Shown here in pieces: positions 29,392 to 37,727 of a stretch of 64,000 nt of DNA. Source of the stretch: Rathayibacter oskolensis (GTDB lineage Bacteria; Actinomycetota; Actinomycetes; Actinomycetales; Microbacteriaceae); NCBI RefSeq assembly GCF_900177245.1, contig NZ_FXBM01000001.1, positions 496,001 through 560,000 of the forward strand, read 5' to 3'. The position numbers and the translations under genes were made by a program. Positions within the stretch are counted from its first letter, which is position 1. The number at the start of each line of letters is the position of its first letter. Under the pieces are notes generated by a model. That model saw only the letters and a program-made list of their open reading frames with translations. It was not told the DNA's origin and ran no database searches.

Positions 29392-29425
29392 AGTGCCACC
29401 TTCGCAATGCTTCACTGAAGGCACT
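29392..29425. promoter_or_regulatory. Imperfect inverted repeat upstream of the PTS operon
   Basis: AGTGCC..CTTC (29392-29403) and GAAGGCACT (29417-29425) form an interrupted palindrome in the divergent promoter region of the regulator and the PTS genes (29200-29482, otherwise without a gene). A plausible activator or operator site; inference only. Confidence 0.35.
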
Positions 29426-29482
29426 GCTCCGACGACGTCCGCGTCCACCGGAGCACGACCCGGACGCGAGGAGGCGAACGAG

Positions 29483-29872
29483 GTGCGGAAGATCCTGATC
29501 GTCTGCGGGGCAGGTGCGTCGAGCACGTTCCTGGCCCACAGGTTACGAGCAGGGGCGAAGGATCGCGGCATGGATGCCTCGTTCCGGTCGGAGACGCTCG
29601 CGGGCCTCCCCGACTCGCTGCCGGAGGCCGACGTGCTTCTGGTGGGACCGCATCTCGAGCCGCAGTTCGACGGGCTCCGCCGGCTGGCGGAGCAGGTCGG
29701 AGTCGCCGCGGCTCTCCTCCCGCACGACGTCTTCGGAGGTCACGGTGCCGATGCCGTGCTCGACACCCTCCCGATCCTCTTCGCCGCTCGCGCGGTCGGG
29801 GCGGATCAGGGCGGGGACACCTCCGTCCGCCCGGTCGCTCCGGGTGCCGAGCCCGATCCCGGGCACCACTGA
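29483..29872 (+). CDS. PTS EIIB component, lactose/cellobiose type (orphan)
   Basis: 129 residues. ILIVCGAGASSTFLAHRL carries the phospho-accepting Cys8 in the loop typical of Lac/Cel/Chb EIIB proteins. The rest (EADVLLVGPHLEPQFDGLRR, ending VLDTLPILFAA) follows the EIIB fold, with an extra 25-residue hydrophilic tail. No matching Lac-type EIIC or EIIA is adjacent: the downstream permease is mannitol-type with its own IIB. It may donate phosphate to the regulator or serve a distant permease. GTG start with GAGGAGG upstream. Confidence 0.8.
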   Translation: MRKILIVCGAGASSTFLAHRLRAGAKDRGMDASFRSETLAGLPDSLPEADVLLVGPHLEPQFDGLRRLAEQVGVAAALLPHDVFGGHGADAVLDTLPILFAARAVGADQGGDTSVRPVAPGAEPDPGHH

Positions 29873-29907
29873 TGCGGCCACGGCTGCAGGATCAAGGAGA
29901 AGCATTC

Positions 29908-30174
29908 ATGGTCGAGCGCACTGTTCAGGTCGCATCGTCGAAGGGCCTCCACGCCCGTCCCGCCTCGCTCTTCAGCCAGGCCGCGGCGAAGTCGGGCCAG
30001 AAGGTCCTCGTGAAGAAGGGCGAGTCCACGGCGGTCAACGCCGCCTCGATCCTCGGGATCATCTCGCTCGGCATCGAGCACGGCGACGACCTCACCCTCA
30101 CCGTCGAGGGCGACAACGAGCAGGCCGTGCTCGACGAGCTGGCGGCCTTCCTCTCGACGGATCACGATGCGTGA
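29908..30174 (+). CDS. ptsH: Phosphocarrier protein HPr
   Basis: 88 residues. Transfers phosphate from Enzyme I to EIIA. GLHARPASLF has the active His15 (numbered from the ATG at 29908); the regulatory-Ser region reads NAASILGIISLG. ATG chosen because AAGGAGA lies upstream and MVERTVQVAS is the family N-terminus. A small hairpin covers its stop codon. Confidence 0.96.
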   Translation: MVERTVQVASSKGLHARPASLFSQAAAKSGQKVLVKKGESTAVNAASILGIISLGIEHGDDLTLTVEGDNEQAVLDELAAFLSTDHDA

Positions 30175-30188
30175 CGCTTCGCGTCACG
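30170..30188 (+). terminator. Hairpin over the ptsH stop codon
   Basis: CGTGACGC-TTC-GCGTCACG; the TGA stop of ptsH lies in the left arm. Possible attenuator or 3'-end stabiliser making HPr more abundant than Enzyme I. Confidence 0.45.
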
Positions 30189-30388
30189 ACACGCGGCAGC
30201 GCGGCGCTCACAAGCGCCGATAGCTGCGGAAGACCGCGAGACGCAACGGCGACCCTCAATGGGTCGCATCACCGCCCCGACGACCTCGGCCCCTGAAGCC
30301 TCCGGTCCCTGAAGCCCTCCCTCACCCCTCCTCGACACCCCCGCTCCCCGTCTCACCGACGAGACCGAACGACAGGAACCGAGAACTC

Positions 30389-32080
30389 ATGACGCTGTCC
30401 ACTCCTTCCACCGCCTACGCCTCCGCGAAGCTCCAGGGCACCGGAGTCGGCCGCGGACTCGCCCTCGGGCCGATCCTGCGCATGCCGGACCCGCTCCCCG
30501 AGCCCGAGGACACCGCCAGCACGCGCTCCGTCGCGCAGGAGGAGGAGCGGGCGGTCGTCTCGCTCTCCGCGACAGCGGCGACGATCCGGCACCGCGGTGA
30601 GCGCGCCGGTGGGTCGGCGAAGGACGTCCTCGACGCCCAGGCGCTGATGGCCGAGGACCCCTCCCTCGCGGACGACGTCAAGGCGCGCATCTCCGGGGGC
30701 AAGACCGCCGAGCGCGCGGTGCACGAGGCCTTCGCCGGTTTCCGCGACCTGCTCGTCGCGATGGGCGGCTACATGGCCGAGCGCGCGACCGACCTCGACG
30801 ATGTCTCGCAGCGGGTCGTCGCCCACCTGCGCGGCGTCGCCGCCCCGGGTGTTCCGGAGTCGGACGAGCCGTTCGTCCTCGTCGCCCGCGACCTCGCGCC
30901 CGCCGACACCGCGCTGCTCGACCTCGACAAGGTCCTCGGTCTGATCACGAGCGACGGGGGCCCGACGTCCCACACCGCGATCCTCGCCCGCGAGAAGTCG
31001 ATCACGGCCATCGTCGGCACGACCGGAGCTCTCGATCTGCGCGACGGCCAGCTCGTGATCCTCGACGCCTCGTCCGGCGTCGTCACCGTGAACCCCTCCG
31101 ACGCCGAGATCGGCGACGCCAAGTCGTCGATCGCGCAGCGGGCCGAGATGCTCGCCGCTCCCGTCGTGCCCGGTGCCCTCGCCGACGGGCACGCCGTGCC
31201 GCTCCTCGCGAACCTCGGCTCGGCCGACGGCGCCGAGCAGGCCGTCGAGCTCGGAGCGGAGGGCGTGGGCCTCTTCCGCACCGAGTTCCTCTTCCTCGAC
31301 GCGAAGGAGGCGCCGACCGTCGCCGAGCAGGCGGAGCAGTACACGCGCCTGCTCGCCGCCTTCCCGGGTCGCAAGGTCGTCGTCCGCGCCCTCGACGCCG
31401 GAGCGGACAAGCCCCTCGCGTTCCTCAACGACAACCACGAGGAGAACCCCGCCCTCGGGCTGCGGGGGCTGCGGGCGCTCCGCGCCAGCGAGCAGATCCT
31501 CCGGGATCAGCTGACCGCCCTCGCGCAGGCCGATGCGGCGACCGACGCCGACCTCTGGGTCATGGCGCCGATGGTGGCGACGGTCGACGAGACCCGCTAC
31601 TTCACCGCGATGGCGAAGGAGCTCGGCATCCGCACCGCCGGTGTCATGGTCGAGGTCCCCTCCTCGGCCCTCCTCGCCGATCGGATCCTGGGGGTCGCCG
31701 ACTTCGCGTCGATCGGCACCAACGACCTCACCCAGTACACCCTCGCCGCCGACCGGATGCTCGGCACCGTCTCGGCGTACCAGGACCCGTGGCACCCGGC
31801 CGTCCTCCGGCTCGTCCAGGAGGTCGGTCGGGCGGGCGCGGCCCTCGGCAAGCCCGTCGGCATCTGCGGCGAGGCCGCCGCCGACCCGCTCCTCGCCGTG
31901 GTCCTCGTCGGCCTCGGCGCGACGAGCCTCTCGATGTCGCCGTCGGCTCTCGCCGACGTCCGCGCCGAGCTGGCCGAGCACACCCTCGACGACGCGAAGC
32001 GGTTCGCCGAGCTCGCGCTCGCGGCCGACAGCGCCGCAGCGGCCCGCTCCGCCGTGACCGAGGCGATCGCCGCCTCCTGA
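30389..32080 (+). CDS. ptsI: Phosphoenolpyruvate-protein phosphotransferase (Enzyme I)
   Basis: 563 residues. Takes phosphate from PEP and passes it to HPr. Phospho-His195 lies in TSDGGPTSHTAILARE; the PEP-binding domain has GVGLFRTEFLFLD and the active-site Cys loop near GICGEAAADP. ATG follows a 214-bp C-rich gap from ptsH that contains a near-repeat of CCCTGAAGCC. Together with ptsH it supplies the general PTS enzymes. Confidence 0.97.
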   Translation: MTLSTPSTAYASAKLQGTGVGRGLALGPILRMPDPLPEPEDTASTRSVAQEEERAVVSLSATAATIRHRGERAGGSAKDVLDAQALMAEDPSLADDVKARISGGKTAERAVHEAFAGFRDLLVAMGGYMAERATDLDDVSQRVVAHLRGVAAPGVPESDEPFVLVARDLAPADTALLDLDKVLGLITSDGGPTSHTAILAREKSITAIVGTTGALDLRDGQLVILDASSGVVTVNPSDAEIGDAKSSIAQRAEMLAAPVVPGALADGHAVPLLANLGSADGAEQAVELGAEGVGLFRTEFLFLDAKEAPTVAEQAEQYTRLLAAFPGRKVVVRALDAGADKPLAFLNDNHEENPALGLRGLRALRASEQILRDQLTALAQADAATDADLWVMAPMVATVDETRYFTAMAKELGIRTAGVMVEVPSSALLADRILGVADFASIGTNDLTQYTLAADRMLGTVSAYQDPWHPAVLRLVQEVGRAGAALGKPVGICGEAAADPLLAVVLVGLGATSLSMSPSALADVRAELAEHTLDDAKRFAELALAADSAAAARSAVTEAIAAS

Positions 32081-32098
32081 GCATCGGCCCCCCGACCC

Positions 32099-32114
32099 CG
32101 GTCCCTCGGGACCG
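32099..32114 (+). terminator. Hairpin after ptsI
   Basis: CGGTCC/GGACCG stem with a CTCG loop, followed by TTCCCC. Weak; located at the start of a C-rich, G-poor leader. Confidence 0.4.
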
Positions 32115-32127
32115 TTCCCCGCACCAC

Positions 32128-32157
32128 CACCACCGACAGCAAGCACCACCGACAGCA
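32128..32157 (+). repeat. 14-bp direct repeat in the mtlA leader
   Basis: CACCACCGACAGCA at 32128-32141 and again at 32144-32157, within a strongly C/A-rich stretch (about 32090-32205) before the EIICB gene. Confidence 0.7.
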
Positions 32158-32280
32158 CCACCCGCAGCACGACCCCACTCGCACCACCCCGAATACACCA
32201 CCCCCTCACGACCCGTCCCGCGGGAGCCGGCAGCCTCAGGAGCAGCCGGACTCCCTCGCCAAGAAATCGGAGAACACCAC

Positions 32281-33858
32281 ATGACAACGACGTCAGCGAC
32301 GTCGACGCGCGGTGGAGCGCGCGTCCACGTCCAGCGTTTCGGCACCTTCCTCTCGGGGATGGTCATGCCGAACATCGCGGCCTTCATCGCGTGGGGCCTC
32401 ATCACCTCGCTCTTCATCGCCGCGGGCTGGCTGCCCAACGGCATCCTCGGCGGCTTCGGCGACGCCGCCCAGATCGGCTGGGAGGGTGCACGCACCACCC
32501 TCGCCGAGGGTGAGGACGGCGCCACCTTCCAGCAGTACATCGGCCTCGTCGGCCCGATGATCACCTACCTGCTGCCCCTGCTCATCGCGAACACCGGTGG
32601 CCGCATGGTCTACGGCCAGCGCGGTGGCGTGGTCGCCTCGATCGCGACCATGGGCGTCATCGTCGGCGCCACCATCCCGATGTTCCTCGGCGCCATGATC
32701 ATCGGCCCGCTGTCCGCGTGGCTCATGAAGAAGGTCGACTCGATCTGGGACGGGAAGATCAAGCCCGGCTTCGAGATGCTGGTCAACAACTTCTCGGCCG
32801 GAATCCTCGGACTGCTGCTCTCCCTCGGCGCCTTCTTCGGCATCGCCCCGATCATCTCGTTCCTCACCGGCGTCCTCGGTGACGGCGTCGACTTCCTCGT
32901 CAACGCCGGGCTCCTCCCGCTGACCTCGATCTTCATCGAGCCGGCGAAGATCCTCTTCCTCAACAACGCCATCAACCAGGGCGTCCTCACCCCGCTCGGC
33001 ACCGTCATGGCGCAGGAGACGGGCAAGTCGTACCTGTTCCTCCTCGAGGCGAACCCCGGCCCCGGCATGGGCGTCCTTCTCGCGTTCGCGATCTTCGGAG
33101 TGGGCATCGCCCGCGGTTCCGCCCCCGGCGCCGCGCTGATCCACTTCGTCGGCGGCATCCACGAGATCTACTTCCCCTACGTGCTGATGAAGCCCGCGCT
33201 GGTCGCGGCCGTCATCCTCGGTGGCATGACCGGTGTCGCGACCAACGTCGCGTTCGACTCCGGCCTCGTCGCTCCCGCCTCGCCCGGCTCGATCATCGCG
33301 GTGCTCCTGCAGACCTCGCGCGACAGCTACCTCGGAGTCATCCTCTCGGTGCTGCTGTCCATGGCCGTGTCGTTCCTGGTCGCGTCGTTCATCATCCGGG
33401 GCAGCCGCAAGCGCGACCTCGACGCGATGGCGGAGGGCGACGACAAGCTCGCCGCCGCGGTCGCCGCGAACGCCTCGAACAAGGGCAAGGAGAGCTCGGT
33501 CGGCTCGCTGCTCAACCAGAGCGGCGCCTCCGGCCAGGACGGCGCCTCGGCGACGGCCACGGCGACCCAGGTGCGCAACATCGTGTTCGCCTGCGACGCC
33601 GGCATGGGCTCCTCCGCCATGGGCGCCTCGGTGCTCCGCAACAAGATGAAGAAGGCGGGCTTCGAGGACGTCACGGTCACCAACAAGGCGATTGCGGCTC
33701 TCGAGGACGACGTCGACCTGGTCATCACCCAGGCCGAGCTCACGGAGCGCGCCCGCCAGCGCACCCCGGGTGCGATCCACGTCTCGGTCGACAACTTCAT
33801 GAACAGCCCGAAGTACGACGAGGTCGTCTCTCTGGTCGCAGAGCAGCACGGCAAGTAG
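32281..33858 (+). CDS. mtlA: PTS mannitol transporter subunit IICB
   Basis: 525 residues. The N-terminal IIC part (1-380) is membrane-embedded, with VQRFGTFLSGMVMPNIAAFIAWG, GPMITYLLPLLIANTGG and the substrate motif GGIHEIYFPYVLMKP characteristic of mannitol permeases. A Ser/Ala-rich linker leads to a IIB domain with phospho-Cys438 in VFACDAGMGSSAMGASVLR. It lacks the fused IIA found in E. coli MtlA; IIA is encoded next. ATG chosen at the end of the C-rich leader after GGAGAA, matching the family N-terminus. Confidence 0.95.
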   Translation: MTTTSATSTRGGARVHVQRFGTFLSGMVMPNIAAFIAWGLITSLFIAAGWLPNGILGGFGDAAQIGWEGARTTLAEGEDGATFQQYIGLVGPMITYLLPLLIANTGGRMVYGQRGGVVASIATMGVIVGATIPMFLGAMIIGPLSAWLMKKVDSIWDGKIKPGFEMLVNNFSAGILGLLLSLGAFFGIAPIISFLTGVLGDGVDFLVNAGLLPLTSIFIEPAKILFLNNAINQGVLTPLGTVMAQETGKSYLFLLEANPGPGMGVLLAFAIFGVGIARGSAPGAALIHFVGGIHEIYFPYVLMKPALVAAVILGGMTGVATNVAFDSGLVAPASPGSIIAVLLQTSRDSYLGVILSVLLSMAVSFLVASFIIRGSRKRDLDAMAEGDDKLAAAVAANASNKGKESSVGSLLNQSGASGQDGASATATATQVRNIVFACDAGMGSSAMGASVLRNKMKKAGFEDVTVTNKAIAALEDDVDLVITQAELTERARQRTPGAIHVSVDNFMNSPKYDEVVSLVAEQHGK

Positions 33859-33881
33859 TCCGGCCACCCGGCACGCACGAG

Positions 33882-33943
33882 GAGGGAACCCGTAGGGTGC
33901 GACTGAGCGAACAGCTCCGCCCTGCGGGTTCCCTCGCCGTTTT
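33882..33943 (+). terminator. Terminator/attenuator between mtlA and mtlF
   Basis: Perfect 11-bp stem (33882-33892 with 33925-33935), extended by AGGG/CCCT (33894-33897 with 33920-33923), followed by TTTT at 33940-33943. A classical intrinsic terminator inside the operon, implying reduced read-through into mtlF-mtlD. Confidence 0.75.
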
Positions 33944-33967
33944 CCAACCCTCGGAAGGACAGAAGAC

Positions 33968-34402
33968 ATGAGCGACGTGCTCACCATCGGACAGATCAAC
34001 GCCTCCGGCACCGCGACCAGCAAGGAGACCGCCATCAAGGAGGCGGCCGACATGCTCGTCGGAGTCGGAGCGGTCACCCCCGCCTACCACGAGGCGATGC
34101 TCGCCCGTGAGGCCACCGTCTCGACCTACATGGGCAACCTGCTCGCCATCCCGCACGGCACCAACGACGCGAAGGACGAGATCCGCTCCTCCGCGCTCTC
34201 GTTCGTCCGCTACGCCGAGCCGATCGACTGGGACGGCAACGAGGTGCGCTTCGTCGTCGGCATCGCCGGCGTCAACAACGAGCACCTCGAGATCCTCTCG
34301 AAGATCGCGATCATCTTCTCGGAGGAGGACGAGGTGCAGAAGCTCCTCGACGCCCCCGATGCGCAGGCGCTCTACAGCCTGCTCGGCGAGGTCAACTCCT
34401 GA
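33968..34402 (+). CDS. mtlF: PTS mannitol-specific EIIA
   Basis: 144 residues, EIIA(Mtl/Fru) fold. Phospho-His63 is in [17 protein letters not shown]. Passes phosphate from HPr to the IIB domain of the upstream permease. RBS GGAAGGA 6 nt before ATG. Its TGA overlaps the mtlD ATG by one base. Confidence 0.94.
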   Translation: MSDVLTIGQINASGTATSKETAIKEAADMLVGVGAVTPAYHEAMLAREATVSTYMGNLLAIPHGTNDAKDEIRSSALSFVRYAEPIDWDGNEVRFVVGIAGVNNEHLEILSKIAIIFSEEDEVQKLLDAPDAQALYSLLGEVNS

Positions 34403-35541
34403 TGCCCACGGCCGTCCACTTCGGTGCCGGCAACATCGGCCGCGGCTTCGTCGGGCTGATCCTGCACGGCGCCGGCTACGAGCTCGTCTTCGCCGATGTG
34501 AACGCCGCCCTCATCGACCAGCTCGCCGCCGCCGACAGCTACGAGGTGCACGAGGTGGGGGAGGAGGCGAGGACCCACGTGGTCGACCGCTTCCGCGCGA
34601 TCAACTCGTCCTCGGACGAGGAGGCGCTGGTCCGCGAGATCGCGACGGCCGACATCGTCACGACGGCCGTCGGTCCGAACATCCTCCGCTTCGTGGCCCC
34701 GGTGATCGCCAAGGGCCTCGCGGCCCGCGCCGAGTCGGCCCCCCGCCTCGCGGTGATGGCGTGCGAGAACGCCATCAGTGCGACGCGGCTGCTGCAGACC
34801 GAGGTCGCCGCGAGCCTCGGGCCCGACGAGTGGGAGCGCCTGCGCGCGCGGGCCGTCTTCGCCGACACCGCCGTGGACCGCATCGTCCCCAACCAGGAGG
34901 CGGGCCAGGGTCTCGACGTCACCGTCGAGAGCTTCTTCGAGTGGGTCATCGACCGCACGCCGTTCGAGGGCGGCGAGCCGTCGCTGCCCGGGGCGACCTG
35001 GGTCGACGACCTCGAGCCGTTCATCGAGCGCAAGCTCTTCACGGTGAACACGGGACACGCGACCGCCGCCTACGTCGGCTTCGCGGCCGGCGCGCACAAG
35101 CTCTCGGACGCGCTCGCCCTGCCCGAGGTGCACGACGCCGTCGCGGCCGCCCTCGAGGACACGAAGGCTCTGATCGTCCAGAAGCACGGCTTCAGCGACG
35201 ACGAGCAGCAGGCCTACCTCGAGAAGACGCTCAAGCGCTTCGCCAACCCCTACCTGACGGACACGGTCGACCGCGTCGGCCGGCAGCCGTTGCGCAAGCT
35301 CTCGCGGCACGAGCGGTTCATCGGACCGGCGGCCGAGCTCGCCGAGCGCGGCCGGACGCCCTCGGGGCTGCTCGCCGCCATCGGGGCGGCACTGCGCTTC
35401 GACGTCCCCGAGGACCCGCAGAGCGTCGAGCTGAAGGAGAAGCTGGCGACGCTCGCCCCGGAGGAGTTCGTCGCGGAGGTGACCGGCCTCGCCGCCGACC
35501 ACCCGCTCTTCCCGCAGGTCGTCGCCGTCGTGCGCGGCTGA
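34402..35541 (+). CDS. mtlD: Mannitol-1-phosphate 5-dehydrogenase
   Basis: 379 residues. Oxidises mannitol-1-phosphate to fructose-6-phosphate with NAD+. N-terminal Rossmann motif [16 protein letters not shown] and the polyol-dehydrogenase catalytic region [18 protein letters not shown] (Lys and His) are present. Completes the mannitol pathway of this operon. Starts inside the mtlF stop. Confidence 0.96.
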   Translation: MPTAVHFGAGNIGRGFVGLILHGAGYELVFADVNAALIDQLAAADSYEVHEVGEEARTHVVDRFRAINSSSDEEALVREIATADIVTTAVGPNILRFVAPVIAKGLAARAESAPRLAVMACENAISATRLLQTEVAASLGPDEWERLRARAVFADTAVDRIVPNQEAGQGLDVTVESFFEWVIDRTPFEGGEPSLPGATWVDDLEPFIERKLFTVNTGHATAAYVGFAAGAHKLSDALALPEVHDAVAAALEDTKALIVQKHGFSDDEQQAYLEKTLKRFANPYLTDTVDRVGRQPLRKLSRHERFIGPAAELAERGRTPSGLLAAIGAALRFDVPEDPQSVELKEKLATLAPEEFVAEVTGLAADHPLFPQVVAVVRG

Positions 35542-35564
35542 GACTCCCGCCTCTCGCGAGGCAT

Positions 35565-35606
35565 CCCCGGAGGGACGGGATCGAACCCCGGAGGGACGGG
35601 ATCGAA
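35565..35606. repeat. 21-bp tandem duplication after mtlD
   Basis: Two exact copies of a 21-bp unit (35565-35585 and 35586-35606) in the convergent gap between mtlD and lepB. The unit contains GGGATCGAAC, which superficially resembles the T-arm of a tRNA in reverse, but no tRNA fold is present. Confidence 0.9.
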
Positions 35607-35679
35607 CGCTGCGGCGTCGGTCCCGTCCATTCGCCGTCGTGCGGGCGGAGTCGCGCGCGATCCCGCGGCGGGGGAGGCG

Positions 35680-36393
35680 TCAGAACAGGCGCCACCGCGT
35701 CAGCGGCCACGCGACCGCGAAGACGCGGCCCGTCACCCGCTCGACCGGCACCGTCTTGACGCAGGAGTCGATCGGCCCCGGTGCGCCGCGGCAGTTGCCC
35801 ATCGAGTCGTTCGAGTTGGATCGGTGGTCGCCGAGGACGAAGAGCGTGTCCTCGGGCACGGTGTACTCCTGGAAGCACCGCGTCGAGGCGGGCTCGGTCG
35901 TGCAGTCGAGCGAGCCCTCGGCGAACGGGAAGTCCTCGAACACGTACGACTCGTCGAGCGGCTGCCCGTCGACGAGCATGCGCCCCTCGGCATCGCAGCA
36001 CGACACGGTCTGCCCTCCGGCCGCGATGACCCGCTTCACGAGGAACTCCTCGTGCGACGGCCCGATGTTCGTGACGTCGCCGAAGTACATCACCGCCTCC
36101 GAGAGCGGGTTCCCCGTCGTGTCGGTCGCCCCCCACGCGGCGTCGCGCGAGAAGACGACGATCTGCCCCGACTCCGGATCGCCCTGGAGGGCGGCGGTGC
36201 GGTCGACGAGGATGCGGTCGCCGAAGAAGCCGCCGCCCTGGAGCGTGTTCTCCATCGACCCCGTCGGGACCGTGTACACCTTCACGAAGAACGTCTGCAC
36301 GAGAGCGATCACCACGATCGCGACGACGACCGTGACCAGGGGATGCGAGTACCAGTGGCGCTCGCTCGTCGACGATCTCCTCGTGCGGGCCAT
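35680..36393 (-). CDS. lepB: Signal peptidase I
   Basis: 237 residues. Cleaves secretory signal peptides. One N-terminal membrane anchor ([15 protein letters not shown]), then the Ser/Lys dyad: Ser46 in [12 protein letters not shown] and Lys120 in [13 protein letters not shown], followed by the box E motif [11 protein letters not shown]. Two extra Cys pairs lie in the periplasmic part. ATG at 36393 chosen because GGAGGGAG lies upstream and it precedes the anchor; longer in-frame starts add a region that overlaps the infA promoter. Divergent from infA. Confidence 0.93.
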   Translation of the reverse strand: MARTRRSSTSERHWYSHPLVTVVVAIVVIALVQTFFVKVYTVPTGSMENTLQGGGFFGDRILVDRTAALQGDPESGQIVVFSRDAAWGATDTTGNPLSEAVMYFGDVTNIGPSHEEFLVKRVIAAGGQTVSCCDAEGRMLVDGQPLDESYVFEDFPFAEGSLDCTTEPASTRCFQEYTVPEDTLFVLGDHRSNSNDSMGNCRGAPGPIDSCVKTVPVERVTGRVFAVAWPLTRWRLF

Positions 36394-36514
36394 CTGCACT
36401 CCCTCCGTGTGACGGGGAAAGCCTAGGCGGCGCGCGCACGCGGCTCCGCGGCGGCGCATCCTGCGCGCCGTCCTGCTCCGAGCCGGAGGGCCCCGTCCGT
36501 GCGACACGCCCGAG

Positions 36515-36544
36515 CTGGCGGAGGAGGCCGGATTGGCGTAGTAT
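36515..36544 (+). promoter_or_regulatory. infA operon promoter
   Basis: TAGTAT (36539-36544) is a good -10 box; CTGGCG (36515-36520) with 18-bp spacing is a weak -35. Placement is supported by the shared sequence that follows both this -10 and the rplM -10. Confidence 0.55.
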
Positions 36545-36590
36545 CGACCCTTGGTGTTTTGCGCGTGCTCCGGCACGCCCGCGCACCTCG
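36544..36590 (+). promoter_or_regulatory. Structured leader element shared with rplM (infA copy)
   Basis: Begins with TCGACCCTTGGTGTTTT (36544-36560), identical to the rplM leader. GGTG (36553-36556) can pair with CACC (36584-36587), enclosing a TTTT internal loop and the stem GCGTGC/GCACGC (36563-36568 with 36573-36578) capped by TCCG. Being at the extreme 5' end of the transcript, it could be a target for a ribosomal protein or initiation factor. No RNA family is assigned. Confidence 0.6.
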
Positions 36591-36674
36591 TTCCGGGCGC
36601 TCGCCCGGGGATGGATCGGCGCGGAAACATTCGCACGACCAGTACACACACTACTTCCGAACGACAGTGAGGCT

Positions 36675-36896
36675 ATGGCCAAAAAAGACGGTGTCATCGA
36701 AATCGAAGGTGCGGTTGTCGAGGCGCTCCCCAACGCGATGTTCCGCGTGGAGCTGACCAACGGACACAAAGTTCTCGCCCATATCTCGGGCAAGATGCGT
36801 CAGCACTACATCCGAATCCTCCCCGAGGACCGGGTGATCGTGGAGCTGAGCCCTTACGACCTGACCCGCGGCCGGATCGTCTACCGCTACAAGTAG
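36675..36896 (+). CDS. infA: Translation initiation factor IF-1
   Basis: 73 residues, OB fold. [42 protein letters not shown] is diagnostic. IF-1 occupies the A site during initiation. First gene of the alpha-type cluster; leader of roughly 120 nt including the structured element shared with rplM. Confidence 0.98.
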   Translation: MAKKDGVIEIEGAVVEALPNAMFRVELTNGHKVLAHISGKMRQHYIRILPEDRVIVELSPYDLTRGRIVYRYK

Positions 36897-36994
36897 ACGT
36901 TCGCTCCGCTGAGATTCGCGACGTGCGTGTCCTGTAAGGAACGGCCCCGGCATCCGCCGGGAGCACGACGCCAGCGAAATCAAGGACAAGAACA

Positions 36995-37111
36995 ATGAAG
37001 GTCAACCCCAGCGTCAAGCGCATCTGCGACCACTGCAAGATCATCCGCCGCCACGGCAACGTGATGGTCATCTGCAGCAGCAACCCCCGCCACAAGCAGC
37101 GCCAGGGCTGA
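36995..37111 (+). CDS. rpmJ: 50S ribosomal protein L36
   Basis: 38 residues: [19 protein letters not shown] followed by [19 protein letters not shown]. It keeps the zinc ligands Cys11, Cys14, Cys27 and His33-type position (C+ form). Small enough to be missed by length cut-offs. Located 98 bp after infA with AAGGACAAG upstream. Confidence 0.97.
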   Translation: MKVNPSVKRICDHCKIIRRHGNVMVICSSNPRHKQRQG

Positions 37112-37216
37112 TCCCCCAGGGGATGAGCCCGCTGCTCCGGCAGGAGCGCGAGGAGCGGTCCGCCGCTCCGCAGCACGACAGAACTGAACACATCGCACCG
37201 TCAGAATCGCGCGGCG

Positions 37217-37267
37217 CCGGGGGAGACCCCGGTGAACGGCGAGGACACCCCCGGTCGGAGGCCGGGG
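37217..37267 (+). other. Two GC hairpins in the rpmJ-rpsM gap
   Basis: CCGGGG-GAGA-CCCCGG (37217-37232) and CCCCGG/CCGGGG with a 7-nt loop (37249-37267) lie in the 202-bp gap before rpsM. They could form an attenuator or an S13-operon regulatory leader; neither is followed by T residues. Confidence 0.45.
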
Positions 37268-37313
37268 CACCGACGGTGCTTCACACCTCCACTCACTCAC
37301 AGGAGAAGCCACA

Positions 37314-37694
37314 ATGGCACGTCTGGCAGGAGTAGACATCCCGCGCGAGAAGCGCGTGGAGGTCGCACTGACCTACATCTACGGAGTCGGCCGCACTCGG
37401 GCGCTCAAGACCCTGAGCGACACCGGGATCGACGGCAACATCCGCGTCAAGGACCTCAGCGACGACCAGCTCGTCTCGCTCCGCGACTACATCGAGGGCA
37501 ACTACAAGGTGGAGGGAGACCTCCGCCGCGAGGTCGCCGCCGACATCCGCCGCAAGGTCGAGATCGGCTCCTACGAGGGCCTCCGTCACCGTCGCGGCCT
37601 CCCGGTCCGTGGACAGCGCACCAAGACGAACGCGCGTACCCGCAAGGGACCCAAGCGCACCGTCGCCGGCAAGAAGAAGGCCGGCCGCAAGTAA
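37314..37694 (+). CDS. rpsM: 30S ribosomal protein S13
   Basis: 126 residues. 30S head protein contacting P-site t[33 protein letters not shown] and the basic C-terminus [21 protein letters not shown] are conserved. AGGAGAAG precedes the ATG. Confidence 0.98.
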   Translation: MARLAGVDIPREKRVEVALTYIYGVGRTRALKTLSDTGIDGNIRVKDLSDDQLVSLRDYIEGNYKVEGDLRREVAADIRRKVEIGSYEGLRHRRGLPVRGQRTKTNARTRKGPKRTVAGKKKAGRK

Positions 37695-37727
37695 CGCGGG
37701 CGACACGGACCTAGAGGAGATAAAGAA

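Noticed and set aside
27148-29418. 756-codon plus-strand frame over the PTS regulator
   Set aside because: Antisense mirror of the BglG-type gene, whose phosphorylation domains are unmistakable.
35565-35606. tRNA T-arm-like sequence (GTTCGATCCC on the minus strand) as a tRNA gene remnant or att site
   Set aside because: The 5-bp T-stem does not pair and no acceptor or anticodon arm is found; the likeness is limited to the loop.
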